A stretch of DNA of 64,000 nucleotides from Cephalopachus bancanus (GCA_027257055.1 JAPVLO010000039.1:3874501-3938500), one strand, 5' to 3'. Numbered from the stretch's first letter, positions 24,991-37,556 are shown. Notes: generated from the sequence alone by a model not told the origin. Numbers and translations: made by a program.

Positions 24991-27900
24991 TCTTTTTTAA
25001 TTAGACATTTTATTTTGAGAAAATTCTAGATTAGTGTGAAGTTGTAAAAATAATACAAAGAAATACCTAGTTTCCTCCAGTGGGGGAGGGTTTCAGAACC
25101 ATAGTATAGTATCAAGATATTGTATTATAGTAACACAGTCAAGATACAGAATATTCCCATCAGCACAAGGACTCTTCATGCTGGTTCCTCGAAACCACAC
25201 CCACTTTCCTTTTATGCCCACTCTCTTCTGAATCCTGCCCATGACAAAGCTGTTCTTCATTTCTATTATTTTAATATCTCAAGAATTTTATGTAAACTTT
25301 ATTTTTTTCATTCAGCATAATTCTCTGGAGATTCATCCAGGCTTTAGGGTGTATTAATAGTTTGTTCTTTTTGTTTCTCAGTAGTAGTCTACAATATGGA
25401 TGTACCACAATTTGTGTAACCATTCACCCAATGAAATTTGTCTAGATTGTTTCCAGACTCTGTCTATTATATTAAAGCTGCCATAAACATTGATAAGTAG
25501 CTTTTTTGTGAATATGCTTTCATTTCTCTGGATGTCCATGAAGGCAATCACTAGATGATCTGATAATTGCATGTTTAGATTTAAAGAAATTGCCAAACAA
25601 TTTCCTAAAGTGGCTATGAGAATATACCATTTGACATACCGTCTAGCAATGTGTATGTAATCCCAATTATCTGCCTCCTTGCCAGTAATGGAATTGCTGC
25701 TGTCTATAATTCTAGCCATTCTGATAGGTGTGCACTGATACCACATTGTAGTTTGAATTTTCATTTCCCTAATGGTTAATGATATTGGACATCTTTCATG
25801 TGCGTACTTGCCATCTGTATATTCTCGTCAGTGAAATGTCTCTTCATGTATTTTGTCAATTTTCTAATTGAATTTTTTGATTTTTTATGGTTGAGTTTTA
25901 AGAGTTCTTCATATATCTTCTGTCAGATGCATGTCTTGTAAAAGTTTTCCCCAAATCTACAGCTTGTCTTTTCATCCTTCTTAGCAGGTTGTTTTGCAGA
26001 GGAAAAGATTTTTTAGAAAAATTTGAAGAAATCCAATTTATAATTTACTTTCTTTTATAAATCTGCTTTTCATATTAATTCTAAAAACTCTTTGCCTAGT
26101 TTTAAATCTCAACAATTTTCTCCTCTTTTATTTACTAAATATTTTATAGTTTTATATTCAAATTAATGACCCTTCTTGAGTCAACTTTTCTGTTTAAGAT
26201 ATAAGATTTAGGTCAAGGATGTCCAGTTGGATTCCCAATTGCTCCAGTACCATATGTTGAAAGGTTATCTTCCCTCCATTTAATAGCTTTTTCACCTTTG
26301 TCAAAAATCAGACGGGCATATTTATGTAGGTTTATTTCTGGGTGCTATATGCTTTTATATTGACTTATGTATTAACCCAGCTGCCAATACCACACAGTCT
26401 TGATTATTATAGTTTTATAATAAGTCTTGCGTTCAAACATACTCATTTCTCCCATTTTATATATCACTTTCAAAATTACTACAATTTTTAATTTTTGTCG
26501 TTCTCTCATATACATTTTAAATTAGTCACCTATATCTACAAAAAAATCTTACTGTGATTTTTAAGGAAATTGCATTAAATCTGTCAATTTAAGGAGAATT
26601 GATATCTTTACTATATTGAGTTTTCTGCCCCATGAACATGAAAAGCCTCTCTTTAATGCTTTAAAAAATGTTTTTATTAAAATGTTGCTGTTTTCAGCAT
26701 ATAAATTTTGTTTTGTTACATTTTCTCCCAAATATCTAATTTGAGTCACTGTAAATGGTATTATATTTTTTTAACAGTGGTATCAACATGCCAGATATTG
26801 GTGTTTTGTAAATTCCTTTAACAAGTTGAAGTCTTCATATTCCTATTTTTATGATAGTTTTGTCATAAACAAGTGTTGGATTGTATTCATTTTTTTCTAC
26901 ACAGATTGACAAAATCAAGTGAATGACTTTTCTTTTCAGCCTATTAATAGGGTAGACTACATTGACTTAATTGTAAATATTGAACCAGCCTGGCATTCCT
27001 GAGATAAACCCCACTTGGGCAAAACATAAAATTCTTTTCATAATATTGCTGAGTTCTATTTGCTAATATTTTCTTACAGTCAAAAATATGTCTATGTGAT
27101 GAGGAATATTAGTCTGCAATTTTTTTCCTTTTTTGCCCCATCTTTGTCTGGTTTTGTTCTCAGGTAATTCTAGCTACATTAAATGAAATTGGAAGTGTTC
27201 TGTTTTCTGAAAGAGGCTGTGTATAATTGATGCTAATTCTTCTTTCCACATTTAGTGGAATTCTCTGATGAAAACTTCTATGTCTGGAGATCTATTTTTT
27301 AGGTGTTTTTAACTTTGGAATTCAATTTCCTTAATAGTTAAAGGAATATTCAAATTATTAATTTCATAGTGAGTAAATTATGATGGTTTGTATTTTATAA
27401 GGAAATGATTCATTTCATTTAAGTTGCCAAATGTTTGTAGAGTCATCCATGGCATTCCCTTATTATCCTTTTGACAGTTGTAATGTCTGTAATTATATAC
27501 CCTATTTCATTTTGACATTGACAATCTGTGTTCTTTCTCCCTCTCTCTCTCTCTCATCAGATTTTCTAGAGTTTTGTTGATCTTATAAAATTGTTCAAAG
27601 CACCAGCTATTTTTATTGATTTTTCTTTATTGTTCTACTGCTTTCAATTCCATTCAATTCTGCTCTTATCTTTATAAATTCCTTTCCTGTTTGCTGTGGG
27701 TTGGCTTTGTTATTCTCTTTCTAGGTTCTTAAGGTGGGTGCTTAGATTGTTTGAGGCTTTTTCCCTCTTTTCTATTGTATTCATTTATTGTTATAAATTT
27801 CCCTCTCAGGACTACTTTAGCTGTGTCCCACAAATTTTGATGTTGTATTTTCACTTTCATTCAGTTCAATACACATATTTATTTCCCTGGAGATTTCCTC

Positions 27901-29470
27901 TTTAATCCACAACCTTTTAAAAGAAATGTGCTGCTTCATTTCCAAGGATTTGGAGAGGTTTCTCTGTTATATTTCTGTTATTTATTATTAGCTTAATTCC
28001 ATTGTGATTGGAAAACACACTCTATGTAACTTCAATTATTTAAAATTTGTTAAGGTTTGTTTTGTAGGTAAAGGTACGTCCAGTGGACATGTACACACAG
28101 AAACCATAACAATGTCTTCTGTGTTCATTGGGCAGAGTGCTCTACAATGTCAATTAGACCCCGCTGAGTGATGGTGGCTGTGTTCTTCTTTATTCTTGCT
28201 GATTTTTGGTCTCGTTTTTTCTATTAATTGCTGATAGAGTGATGTTTAGTCTCCAACTATAATTGTGGATTTTCGTATTCCTCTTTTTAGTTCTATATTT
28301 TTGCTTCACACATTTTGCAGCTTTGTTGTTTAATGTTTGCACATTTAGTACTGCTATTCTTCTTGCTGGATCAACCCTTTATCGTTACATACTGTCTCCC
28401 TCTAATTCTGGTCATTGTCTTTGCTCTTAAATGTACTTTATCTGATATACATATAGCTACTCCTGCTTTGATTCGAGTTCTCATGATACAGCTCTTTTTC
28501 TCAAACTTTTACTTTCCATCAACCTATGTAATTTAAAAAAGAGTTCCTTGTCAGAAGCAAATAGGTGGGTCACGCACTTTAATTCACTCTAACAACTCTC
28601 ATAATTGGTGTATGTAGGCCACTGACATTTAATGTAATTACTGTCATGTTAGTGCTTAAGTTTGTAATTTTATTATTTTTTTGTTTATTCTCTGTTCTGT
28701 GTTTCCCTATTTGCTTTTTTTCTCTGGCTTACTTAACTACTTGTAAAATTAAAATTTACCTATGGTAATTCTTAGTAAATCTCTTTCTATAGTTTTTGTT
28801 TTTAGCAATTCTCTAGGTATTGCATTATACAGACACAACTTCTCTATTGGTGCTATCATTTCAGCAGTTCAAATGAAGTGTAGAAATGTTACCTTCCTTT
28901 ACATATCTTTACTCTCTCCATTTATAATTATCTTAAATATTTCTTCTATATGCATTTTGAACCATATCAGATAGTATTATAATTTTTGCTCAAATACAAA
29001 TCACAATTTTGAAAACACCACAGAAAGAAAGCTTATTGTTTTTGTGCATTTTTTGGTTTCCTACTCGCTGATGGTCTAAGATTCCTTGTTTTATCTTTTT
29101 CTTTTTCCTTAGAAAATTTCCTCTAGTCTTTTTTTAAGGTAGACCAGCTGGCAAGTAATTCTTTCGGTTTTTCTTCATCTGAGAATGTCTTGATTTCTCC
29201 TTCATCTCTGAAGGATATTTTCACTCAGTATAGAATTCTGAGTTGACAAGTATGTTCTTTCAGCACTTGAAAAAATACCCTGCCATTTCTTCTTTGCCTC
29301 TGTGCCTTCTGATGAGAAATCTATCCTCCTTCTAATAGTTTTCTCCCAGTAAGTATGGTGTCCATTTTCTCTCTCTACTTTCAAGATTTCTTCATTGCCA
29401 GAAGGCACATGATAGCCATGTGTGGATTTCTTTGGGTTAATCTTATTTGAGATTTATTCCACTAGTTGAA
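24990..29470 (-). mobile_element. Long ancient L1M element, antisense
   Basis: About 4.5 kb read on the minus strand runs from mid ORF2 (near 29470) to the 3' end (near 24990). The 3' words (cattcagcataattctctgg, gattcatccaggctttaggg), middle words (cctggcattcctgagataaa) and ORF2 words (ggccactgacatttaatgta, ctgatatacatatagctac) are collinear with L1M-age elements. Stops and indels fill the frame. The longest remnant is the 128-codon minus frame at 25378-25764, which ends in a degraded version of the L1 tail wording. It is not functional. Confidence 0.88.
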
Positions 29471-29476
29471 ACTATA

Positions 29477-29798
29477 AAGTTAGCCCCCTTCCATGGGTTC
29501 CACAGATGCAACCAACCACGCATCAAACATATTCAAAGAAATCAATAATAAATACATTAAAATAAAAATACAACAATAAAAAGAATATAATTTTTAAAAC
29601 ATAGTATAGTGACTATTTACATGACATTTATAGTATTTAAGGTATTATAAGTAATCTAGAGATGATTTTAAAGTGTGCAGGAGGATGTGTGTAGGTTATA
29701 TGCAAATACTATGCCATTTTATATCAGGGACTTGAGCATGAATGGATTTTGGTGTCCACAGAAGATCCCAAGCCCCCATGGATATTGAGAGAAGACTG
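29477..29798 (-). mobile_element. MER2-type nonautonomous Tigger DNA transposon
   Basis: Both terminal regions are visible: gttagcccccttccatgggt at the left and atggatattgagagaagac at the right. Internal words such as taagtaatctagagatgatt and gtgtaggttatatgcaaata match MER2. At about 320 bases it is near full length. TA flanks are partly eroded. No transposase is encoded. Confidence 0.85.
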
Positions 29799-29889
29799 TG
29801 TTTATGTTCAAGGATTTTATTTGTACTCTCAGCAGGAAGAATAAGGAAAAGCGTGCCTACTTCATCTTTCTAGAAGTCCACTCTTTCAT

Positions 29890-30035
29890 TATTTATTTGC
29901 ATGTTTATTTATTGGGTGTTTCTTCAATGAACTGTAAGTTCCTAGGACAAGTATACTTTTCACTGTATCCCTTGCATAAACCTAGCGTATAATAATTGTT
30001 CAATGTGTATTTTGAATGATTTAATTAACAAACAG
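29890..30035 (+). mobile_element. L2 LINE, 3' end
   Basis: The words gaactgtaagttcctaggac and ataataattgttcaatgtgt match the end of L2. Confidence 0.75.
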
Positions 30036-30104
30036 AACTCTAGTAGGGTTTACAGTAGGGTTTGCTGCAGTAAACCCTTGAGAATTTAATTTATGCTGCA
30101 AATT

Positions 30105-30225
30105 CCATAAGGTCTCATCTCTGTCGATTCTGATTCAGGAGGTCAGAATATGGTGGCCTGAGTATATCTGCATATGTAAGCACATTTCACAGGTGATACA
30201 CAACTATCTTGGAACCATCAGAAAT
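30105..30225. mobile_element. MER5-type transposon fragment
   Basis: The words gattctgattcaggaggtc and cacaggtgatacacaac resemble the MER5A centre. Confidence 0.6.
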
Positions 30226-31085
30226 ACTAATCACAAGCTGTACTTCATACCAAGACGATTAGGGTCTAGGCGCTGGTCCAGGAGGTGATGATTAGGGTGA
30301 TGGAAGCAGGAGTCATTATAGGTGTTCTGCTTTATTTGACCTGCTCCGAAATGGTTAGCAGTAGAATGAGTTACCCCTTAAACAGATGTAAATCTTGGGA
30401 TACGGATTTAAAATAAATGCATTTGAACAAATTGGAGAGGAAATTGTCACAAAAGGCATAATGTTCTGTTACAGAAAAGGTAAGCTGGAAGAACACGCTC
30501 TGCCCTCAACTCATGCATTTTAAAATACTGCTCTGAGGGTTTGTGTTTACCCAGTGCAAGACCATTAATACATTCAGTCCAAGAGTGAAGCAATTTTAAT
30601 ATTAATAGGCTCTTTATGAGAATTTAATAACAAAGTCATAGCTTCCTTGTGTTTCAAGACACAGGGGTTAATTACTTCAAACGGGTTGTCAGGGAAAAGG
30701 TCAAATTTTAATGCTGACCTTAGCAGTTTTGGATAAATATAGAGAGGTAATAGCCCATTTAAAGCTAGGATGCTCACTGTTCTTTGCAGATTGAGAAACT
30801 GTCACATGACATTCAACCTGTGGATTTTACCTATGGATGCCTGGAATGGTCACACACCTGGTAAATTGAAATCACTTTTACTTGAGTTCAGTCTACTTTT
30901 TCATGAGGAGAAGAGAAAGCCGACTGTTTGTTTGGTTTAAGTATGGGTCTATTTGAATATCTGCGGCACTGAAGCATGATGGCATTCAGGGTTTTCCAAT
31001 CTTTCACCAGCAGCTTCAGAAAAACTCAAGGTGAAAAATGAGGTCTATTATTTGAGAGTCTGGCTTCTCTGCTATTAAAAGAATT
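30226..31085. other. Unique sequence, nothing recognised
   Basis: No repeat, gene or RNA was recognised. Confidence 0.5.
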
Positions 31086-31087
31086 GT

Positions 31088-31395
31088 TCGTCAGGTACAG
31101 TGGCTCGCACCAGTAATTCTAGCACTTTGGGAGGCTAAGGTAGGAGGATCACTTGAGGCCAGAAGTTCAAGACCAGGATGGGCAATATAGCAAGACCTTG
31201 TCTCTACAAAAAGAAAAATAAATTGTATAGGTGTGGTTGTGCATATCTGTATTCCCAGCGACTAGAAATGCTGAGGCAAAAGTATCACTTGTGCCCAGGA
31301 GCTTGAGGCTACAATTAGCCATGATCAATCATGCCATTGTACTACAACCTGGGCAACAAAGTGAGACTCTGCCTAAAAAAAAAAGAAAAAAAGGA
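31088..31395 (+). mobile_element. AluJ, full length
   Basis: A dimeric old Alu with a normal A-rich linker (ctctacaaaaagaaaaataa) and an A-rich tail at 31374-31392. It is strongly diverged. Confidence 0.92.
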
Positions 31396-31965
31396 AGTTA
31401 AAAAGTGTGTTTCTTGTTTCCACAAAAGAATCAAAGTAGGTTGCAATTGGATATTTCCATCACCTGTTTCTCTTATCCAACAGTGAAAGACACATGAGGC
31501 CTAGGAAACCCCTCCAATTCCTAAGCCATAGCAGAGTAAAGACACAGAAGAGATATTGGGATTGGAGTTCATCAGGAGATGCAAAACTATGATGGGTACA
31601 ACAGATCAATAATTATGAGCTCAACTCATTGATCTGAGAAACACGATCCTACATTGCTAGTGTATGAATTCAGAATAAAAATGAATATGACTGATAGTAG
31701 TTTTTTGTTTTTTTCCTGCCCATAAACTCAAATAAATTTTTTGTTGTTGCCCCAGATTTTCTCTTTTTGATCAGTTTCCTAACCCAGATACAGCGTTTGC
31801 CATCAATAATCAGTTCAGCCTCATGTGGGTGTCTACATTCTCCCTGATAACAGCAGACTCTTCTAACATCACAATGTTTGTGTGGACATAGCTATGTTTT
31901 TCACTAGAATCTATCTCACCAAAACTATGCATGATGGTGGGGGAGCAGTGCATCTCCTTGTGGTC
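31396..31965. other. Unique sequence, nothing recognised
   Basis: No repeat or gene was recognised. The longest open frame of the window (165 codons, 31882-32379) begins here but runs on through two old repeat fragments and has no family signature. Confidence 0.5.
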
Positions 31966-32210
31966 CATTCACTCTCAGGCATCAGCAATTTATTGAATCC
32001 TAGGCACTCTGCTGAGAATGGAGGATTCAGAGGTGAATTAATTGAGTCTCCTGCCTGCAGAGCAAATCCAAGAGATGGACAAAAACCTAAGTATGAGGGA
32101 AGGTCATGGGAATTCATGACAAAAGCAATAGACTCAATCTTAGAAGGTCTGGGGTCCTTGGGAGAGTCATTCAAAGAAATGACTTCTGAATTACAATTGA
32201 GGATCCTTCA
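31966..32210 (+). mobile_element. Unnamed ancient dispersed repeat
   Basis: The words ggaggattcagaggtgaatt and gaaatgacttctgaattac fit the same old repeat family seen elsewhere in the window. Confidence 0.45.
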
Positions 32211-32214
32211 GGAC

Positions 32215-32600
32215 AGGTCAGGTACGCTCAATAACAAATTACCTCAGAGTCTCAGTAGCTTGCAAAACCCAAAGGTTTATTGCTCACTCAGAGCTATGGG
32301 TCCACCATGGGTAAGCTGTGGCTCTGGTGGGTGGCATCTTCTCTCCAGGGCCCAGGCTGACAGAGAAGTGACTCTCTGATTTCTCAGCAGACGGAGAAGA
32401 GAATCAGATGAGTCATGTGTTGGCTCTGAAAGTTTCTGCCCAGAAGTGACACATCCCACTTCCCCCGCAATACATTGGCTGAAGCAAAGCACGTGGCCAT
32501 TTCTGATTTTAAAAAGTTAAAGATGTAAAAAATTCTCCTGAGGTGATAAATACCACCAGGAAAGAACCTAGAGTGTTTTGTGAGGAATAATATATCTACC
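32215..32600. mobile_element. Old medium-reiteration repeat
   Basis: The phrases aacaaattacctcagagtct and acattggctgaagcaaagca recall a decayed medium-reiteration element. I cannot name the family. Confidence 0.45.
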
Positions 32601-32641
32601 ATAGACTCACAACACCAGCAAGGGTTCTGTGTATGAAGAAC

Positions 32642-32652
32642 AAGTGATATGA
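32642..32652. repeat. Target-site duplication, left copy
   Basis: The 11 bases aagtgatatga recur exactly at 32940-32950. Confidence 0.9.
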
Positions 32653-32939
32653 AGCCGGGCTCGGTGGCTCAGCCTGTAATCCCGCGCCTTTGGGAGGCTG
32701 AGGTGAGTGGATTGCCTGAGCCTGTGGGTTCGAGACCCACCTGGGCAACTTGGTGAGACCTCATCTCTACAATAAATCAAAATGAGCCGGGTGTGGTAGC
32801 GCGCGCCTGTAGTTCCAGCTACTTGGGAGGCTGAGGAGGAAGGATCGCCAGAGTCCAGCAGTCGAGGCTGCGGTGGCCGGGAGCGGCCACTGCACTCCAG
32901 TCTGGGTGACAGAGTGAGACTCCACCTCAAAAAAAAAAA
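32653..32939 (+). mobile_element. Lineage-specific Alu, full length
   Basis: Starts agccgggctcggtggctc and ends gagactccacctc plus A13. The left-arm stem is gtggg/cccac around ttcgaga (32724-32740). The right arm keeps the perfect 7-base inverted repeat gtggccg/cggccac (32873-32890). An 11-base target-site duplication flanks it. Confidence 0.95.
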
Positions 32940-32950
32940 AAGTGATATGA

Positions 32951-33555
32951 GTATTCTAAGACAGAATGTTCAAATGCACAAGAAGAGAGAGGAGGAAAGG
33001 GAGGAAGAAGAACTGTGAGGGGAGACAGAGAGAGACAGAAGAATTCTGGAGACTTCTGAGTGGTTGGTGGGACAGGGTTGAGGCATAAAGTTCAAGGAAG
33101 AAAGTGGAGTAAGTTAACATGGAAAACAAAAGCTCTTCCTCCACCCTCCCACCCAGTGTACGAAAGCAAATCAATTGGGTGACATGCATACCCCACTCAA
33201 AAAAAGGCTTGCGAATAATGGATTTCAAGAAGCATTTGGGGGGTCTTTAAATGTTTATAAATGTTGGAAGCTATTCAAAATGTGGAACAAATAGGACAGA
33301 CAAACATATGTGTGTGCAAATGGCATGCTGTTCATTTTAGGGTTCCTGGTGCCTAACACCTAGAACACAGTCCCAAGAAACAATCATAAAACCTCTTTAC
33401 AGTTGTTGAATGACTCATAGGAAAAAATGATGGAATGAAGGACATCTTTGGACCATCAGTGGTACCTGCAGTACCTGCAGAATGTGACGTAGAAGGGTGC
33501 CAGGATACGGACGGGTGTTGTGTATTGGTTCTTATTCAAGCTAGTCTCTACACAC
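32951..33555. other. Unique sequence
   Basis: A GA-rich patch lies at 32980-33045. Nothing else was recognised. Confidence 0.5.
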
Positions 33556-33559
33556 AGCG

Positions 33560-34120
33560 CTCAGAATTCCTTCATTCAGTCATTCAACCAGTGCTCACTG
33601 CACATTTACTAAATTCTAGAGAATATGACACATGCTAGGAGCTCAGCGGTAATGAAGAAAAAAAAAAAAAAGGTTTCTGGGTGAGACACAAATAAAACAT
33701 GAAATTTACCAAACGATTAGAAGTTTTGGTGCCATGATAGGAACAAACAACACAGGCTGCTCGTGGAGAGCTGAGGACCTGCCTGGCACTTAGAATTCTG
33801 GGGTGGCTTGCCCGGGGCTGTGGCATCCATCTAGTGATTCAAACTCCTGAAACTCCTGAAGTGATTCAAAACCCTAGCACCAGTGACAGCATGTACAAAG
33901 GTCCTAATTGGGAAAGCAGTGTGGTGTGTCCGAGGACCACAGAGAAGGACCCTGTGACTGGAGTGGACTGAGTGAATGTGGGCACTGAGGTGGATGGGGC
34001 TGTCTGCAGTCTGACCACCTAGGGTCCTGCAAGAACATGAGAAACTTCGGACTGCATTGTATGACTATTTGATGGGTTTCCAAGAAGAGAACAGTGAATG
34101 ACCATTTAAGGACAAATACA
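33560..34120 (+). mobile_element. Unnamed ancient dispersed repeat, longest copy
   Basis: The words cattcagtcattcaaccagt (33573), gacacatgctaggagctc (33628), gagagctgaggacctgc and ggtcctgcaagaacatg (34022) appear in the order expected of one long, very old repeat. It is broken by an A run at 33659-33671. Family name uncertain. Confidence 0.45.
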
Positions 34121-35365
34121 ACTCTGATGACCCTGAGGCCTACCACATTCACAGGACAACTCAGCAGGGAGAAAGTCAATTACATGCAGGGGATATGGCA
34201 TGGTTAGAGAAAAGGCTGCACATTTCCTTGGGCTTCAGTTTCTCTCCTTTTACAACTGGCAGCTGCAAAACTGACAGTCCAAGATGATCCTCGAGTATTA
34301 TCCAACAGACTATTGAAAAGCCAAACAAATTGCATTTTACAAGAAGAGGACCCCAAAGCAATGACAGGGCCATTGCAGAAGTTAGGTAACTATAACATTT
34401 TGAGACTCTATGTGAATCCAGTTATTGAACTCCTAGTGAAAATCTACCCTCTGTCCAATTAAGGACAAAAATTTTCTAGGACAATTGGCCTCATGTAAAT
34501 CCTTAAACAAAAACAATTCTTAGGCCCACTGGCGAGTAAATTCCTGGCTCACTTCACGGCTCAAGCAGATTTAATTCCTATTAATCCTGTAATAGTGGAT
34601 GTTCGTGGAGGTGGCCACTGCTGCCAACCCTTTTGGTTCCAACTTTCTCCTTCAGAATGGCATTTTGGGACGAAAGCATCTAGCTCACAGATGGAACGGT
34701 GCTTCCAATGTGAAGATATCAAGATATTTACCAAACCGTGGCAGGGTGCTTCGTGGAAGATAATGACAAATTTACAAACAAAAAGGAAATTCCCCAAATT
34801 ACAAAAACAAATTGAATGACTACCATGCCAGTTAGGAAGGGAGCAGACGTGAGGAGGAGAAGCTCCAAGTTACAATGAAGGAGAGAAGAGAGAGAGCGGG
34901 GGAGGGAGACTCGCTCTTGAATTGGGCACAAGATATGCCACATCTGTCAGGGTGGAAGACAGATTGGGAAAAAGAAACACTGAGAGAAATGGTTTCATAA
35001 CTGGAGACTGTACTGCTTGGTCCAAATCAGGCGATTCCAGAAATGTACCTCCAAATAAGTTTGTTATTTTTCTTCCCCAACCAATTGAATGCCTCTATCA
35101 AAGTCTCTCTCTCTCTACCTTCCCATGAAAACATAAACATACTTCTCTCTGCCATCCCATGCCAGCATAATAGTTGTAGCATGAACACTCTATGCTAGAA
35201 TGATTCCAGCAAAGACTAGGGTGATTAAGAACCTGTACACAAATGGATTTCAAACAAAATTCCTGGAGCAGCAGAAAGTCTGATGCTTCAGTACTGAGTA
35301 GAGCCACAGGGCGCCTTCTTTACTTAAGGCACCCTTCTCCCTCATCGCTCGCAGCAGTCATATAC
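34121..35365. other. Unique sequence, nothing recognised
   Basis: About 1.2 kb without a recognised repeat. It has a short GA-rich patch at 34883-34910 and a CT patch near 35105. Frames are short and not protein-like. Confidence 0.5.
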
Positions 35366-35369
35366 TGAT

Positions 35370-35700
35370 TCTGTGTTCTTTGGAACACACTAGATCTTGC
35401 CTCATCTCAGGCTTTGGCATGCACTGGCCCTTCTGACTGCAGCCCTCCCTGCTTCTTTGAGTGGATGACTTTAATCTCATCCTCAGGATGCAAGCCAGCT
35501 GTCATCTCCTCAAAGTGGACTTCCCCATCTGCTCCTCTTCGAAAGCAGGCTCCTTTCCTGCCTCAATGATTCTTTTTCCCATACATTTCCTCAAGCGTAC
35601 TGACCTCAATCTGTAATTTCCACAAGGGGCGTGAGGTGGCCTACCTTGTTTCCCATGGTGACTCTGGTGCTTAGAGCAACAAGTGCTTTCTTAGGTCAAG
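35370..35700 (+). mobile_element. L2 LINE, 3' end
   Basis: The words tttggcatgcactggccct, gctgtcatctcctcaaagtg and ctggtgcttagagcaac are L2 in order. Confidence 0.7.
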
Positions 35701-36090
35701 GAATTTTGAGGGCACCAAGATGAGCAAAACATGATTCCTGCTTGCAAAAACATCACAAGGTTTCTTATTCTTTCCACTTTAAACCTGAAATAATAAATCA
35801 CGGTCCTCAGTTCTTTGTTCTGGTTCTCCCCAGATCCTAATATAACCCAGGCCTAATAAAGGGGTAGAAATAAAAGTGAGCAATCAATTGTTGGGAAAGA
35901 CGTTGCACAATCCGGTTGACAGCAAAATAACCACAAACACATCGTTTCAACTGATACTTATGCGATGCTGCCACGGGAAACACAGTCTCCATCAATATGG
36001 ATGAGGCAAAGAATGTTCATGTCCTTCCAGAGGCCCCTTCTTTAGGAAGAGACTCAGTTCTTCAGCAGGGTATAGGGCTTTCCATGATAT
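35701..36090. other. Mostly unique sequence
   Basis: The first 60 bases (caccaagatgagcaaaacat) may be old-repeat debris. The rest is unrecognised. Confidence 0.4.
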
Positions 36091-36094
36091 ATGC

Positions 36095-36690
36095 TCCGTA
36101 GGCCAACTTCCTTTGCAGTTAGGTGTAGCCACGTGAAATGTGATCTGATTTCCCTAATTCTCCTTCCTGCCTGTCAGAATTAAGCTATCATGGCCAAAAT
36201 CAAGCCACTGTCTGGCATCAGAAGGTGGAGGTCAAGTGTTGAGGATGGAGATAGAAGGAAGACTGAGGAATCTCTACACCAGTCCTATGTTTCTTATCTC
36301 TGGAATTCATTTCATATAAAAGAAAAGTAAACTTCCAACTTTCCATTTCTTTAGCAACAGGGTCTCTCTCTGTCACCCAGGCTGTAGTGCAGTGGTTCAA
36401 CCAGAGTTCACTGCAGCTTCCAACTCCTGGGCTCAGGCAATCCTCACTGAGTAGCTGGGCCTACAGGCACATGCCACTATGCCCCATTATTTTTTTGTAG
36501 AAATGGGGGTCTTGCTATGTTGCCCAGGTTTGTCTCAAACTCCTGACTGCAAGTGATTCTCCCGCCTTGGTCTCTCAAAGCATTGGCATTATAAGCATGT
36601 TAAGCTAACATGTCCAGTCAGCTTCTAACTTTTTAAAACCACTGTTTTCTTGGGTTTTCTGTCATTTGCAGGCTAACGTAACCCTCGCTT
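36095..36690 (+). mobile_element. Old LTR-like or DNA repeat split by an AluJ
   Basis: The words tttgcagttaggtgtagcc (36111), agaaaagtaaacttccaac (36321) and ttgggttttctgtcatttgc (36650) form one element resumed after the Alu. The ending resembles elements with a polyadenylation-like tail sentence. Family not certain. Confidence 0.5.
36343..36621 (-). mobile_element. AluJ, nearly full length
   Basis: A minus-strand dimer with eroded tail. The flanks cttccaacttt (36332-36342) and cttctaacttt (36622-36632) are an 11-base duplication with one mismatch. Confidence 0.9.
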
Positions 36691-37211
36691 GTCCAATGGG
36701 CAAAGAAATAACTGTAATGCAGGCATTTATAGAGATGAAACTGGTAAAGCCAGATAAAATGGCCAAGAATTGGAGGCCCCATTCCCAGGATGAAGATGAC
36801 CCAGCAAATGGTTTGGCTGCCCGTTTCTCTTTGCCTGCTGCATGGTCAGAATGACTCTCGAAGGGCATGTGCACGCCACCAAAACAATCACATTCGTCAT
36901 CTGACATCTGGGAGAAGCTGGAACAGCCAGTTGTTTGGAAGCTGCTTTTGATTTGACCTACTATTTTGGTACTAGGTAGTCAGAGCAAAAACAACCTCCC
37001 TCAAGATAGAAAAACTGAAAGATGGGAATAACACCAGGACCCAGGGACATCGATTTTGGTAAAACCCAAACTATGGGGACATGTCAGGACTTTTCTGCTT
37101 TTGGAAGGGAAGTAGCAACTGCCAAATTTTCTCTCATCCACGGAGAGGATGCAAAAACCCTAACTCCCTCTAGTCTAGTCTGTTCACAAGTTTGTGCAGA
37201 AGCTGACTCGA

Positions 37212-37212
<1 letters not shown>
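36691..37212. other. Unique sequence, nothing recognised
   Basis: No repeat or gene was recognised. Confidence 0.5.

Positions 37213-37263
<51 letters not shown>
37213..37263 (+). repeat. (TG)n microsatellite
   Basis: About 25 uninterrupted TG units. Confidence 0.98.
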
Positions 37264-37265
<2 letters not shown>

Positions 37266-37556
37266 AATGCTGTGCTGCATATTCCAGGTGATTTCTCCCT
37301 CCTGTGCAAAGGTTTGACACATTGCAAGGTTACACAACAAGTTGATGATCGCAGTCTAAGGAGAAGATATCCTTAATAATTCTAATATGTATGCAGATAG
37401 ATATTTTGTCCTTGTCCAGAGGGAAAATCAACATTGCTCTCCTTTCACCAACACTATCACACTATTTCGAAGTATGCATGCTTCCCTAATACAGATATTA
37501 AAGATGATTTCTTTCTCTATGGCTGTTAATTAAAATCTATTTCTCTCTGCCATTAT

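Noticed and set aside
25378..25764. 128-codon minus-strand frame
   Set aside because: It is the antisense L1M 3' region. The C-terminal words echo L1 but lie in decayed sequence.
31882..32379. 165-codon open frame, the longest in the window
   Set aside because: It runs through two decayed repeat fragments and overlaps minus-strand frames. It has no domain wording and no support for splicing or a promoter.
34560..34820. Resemblance to a medium-reiteration repeat (gtgcttcgtggaagataatg)
   Set aside because: Only one short phrase matches. The rest does not follow, so no element was called.
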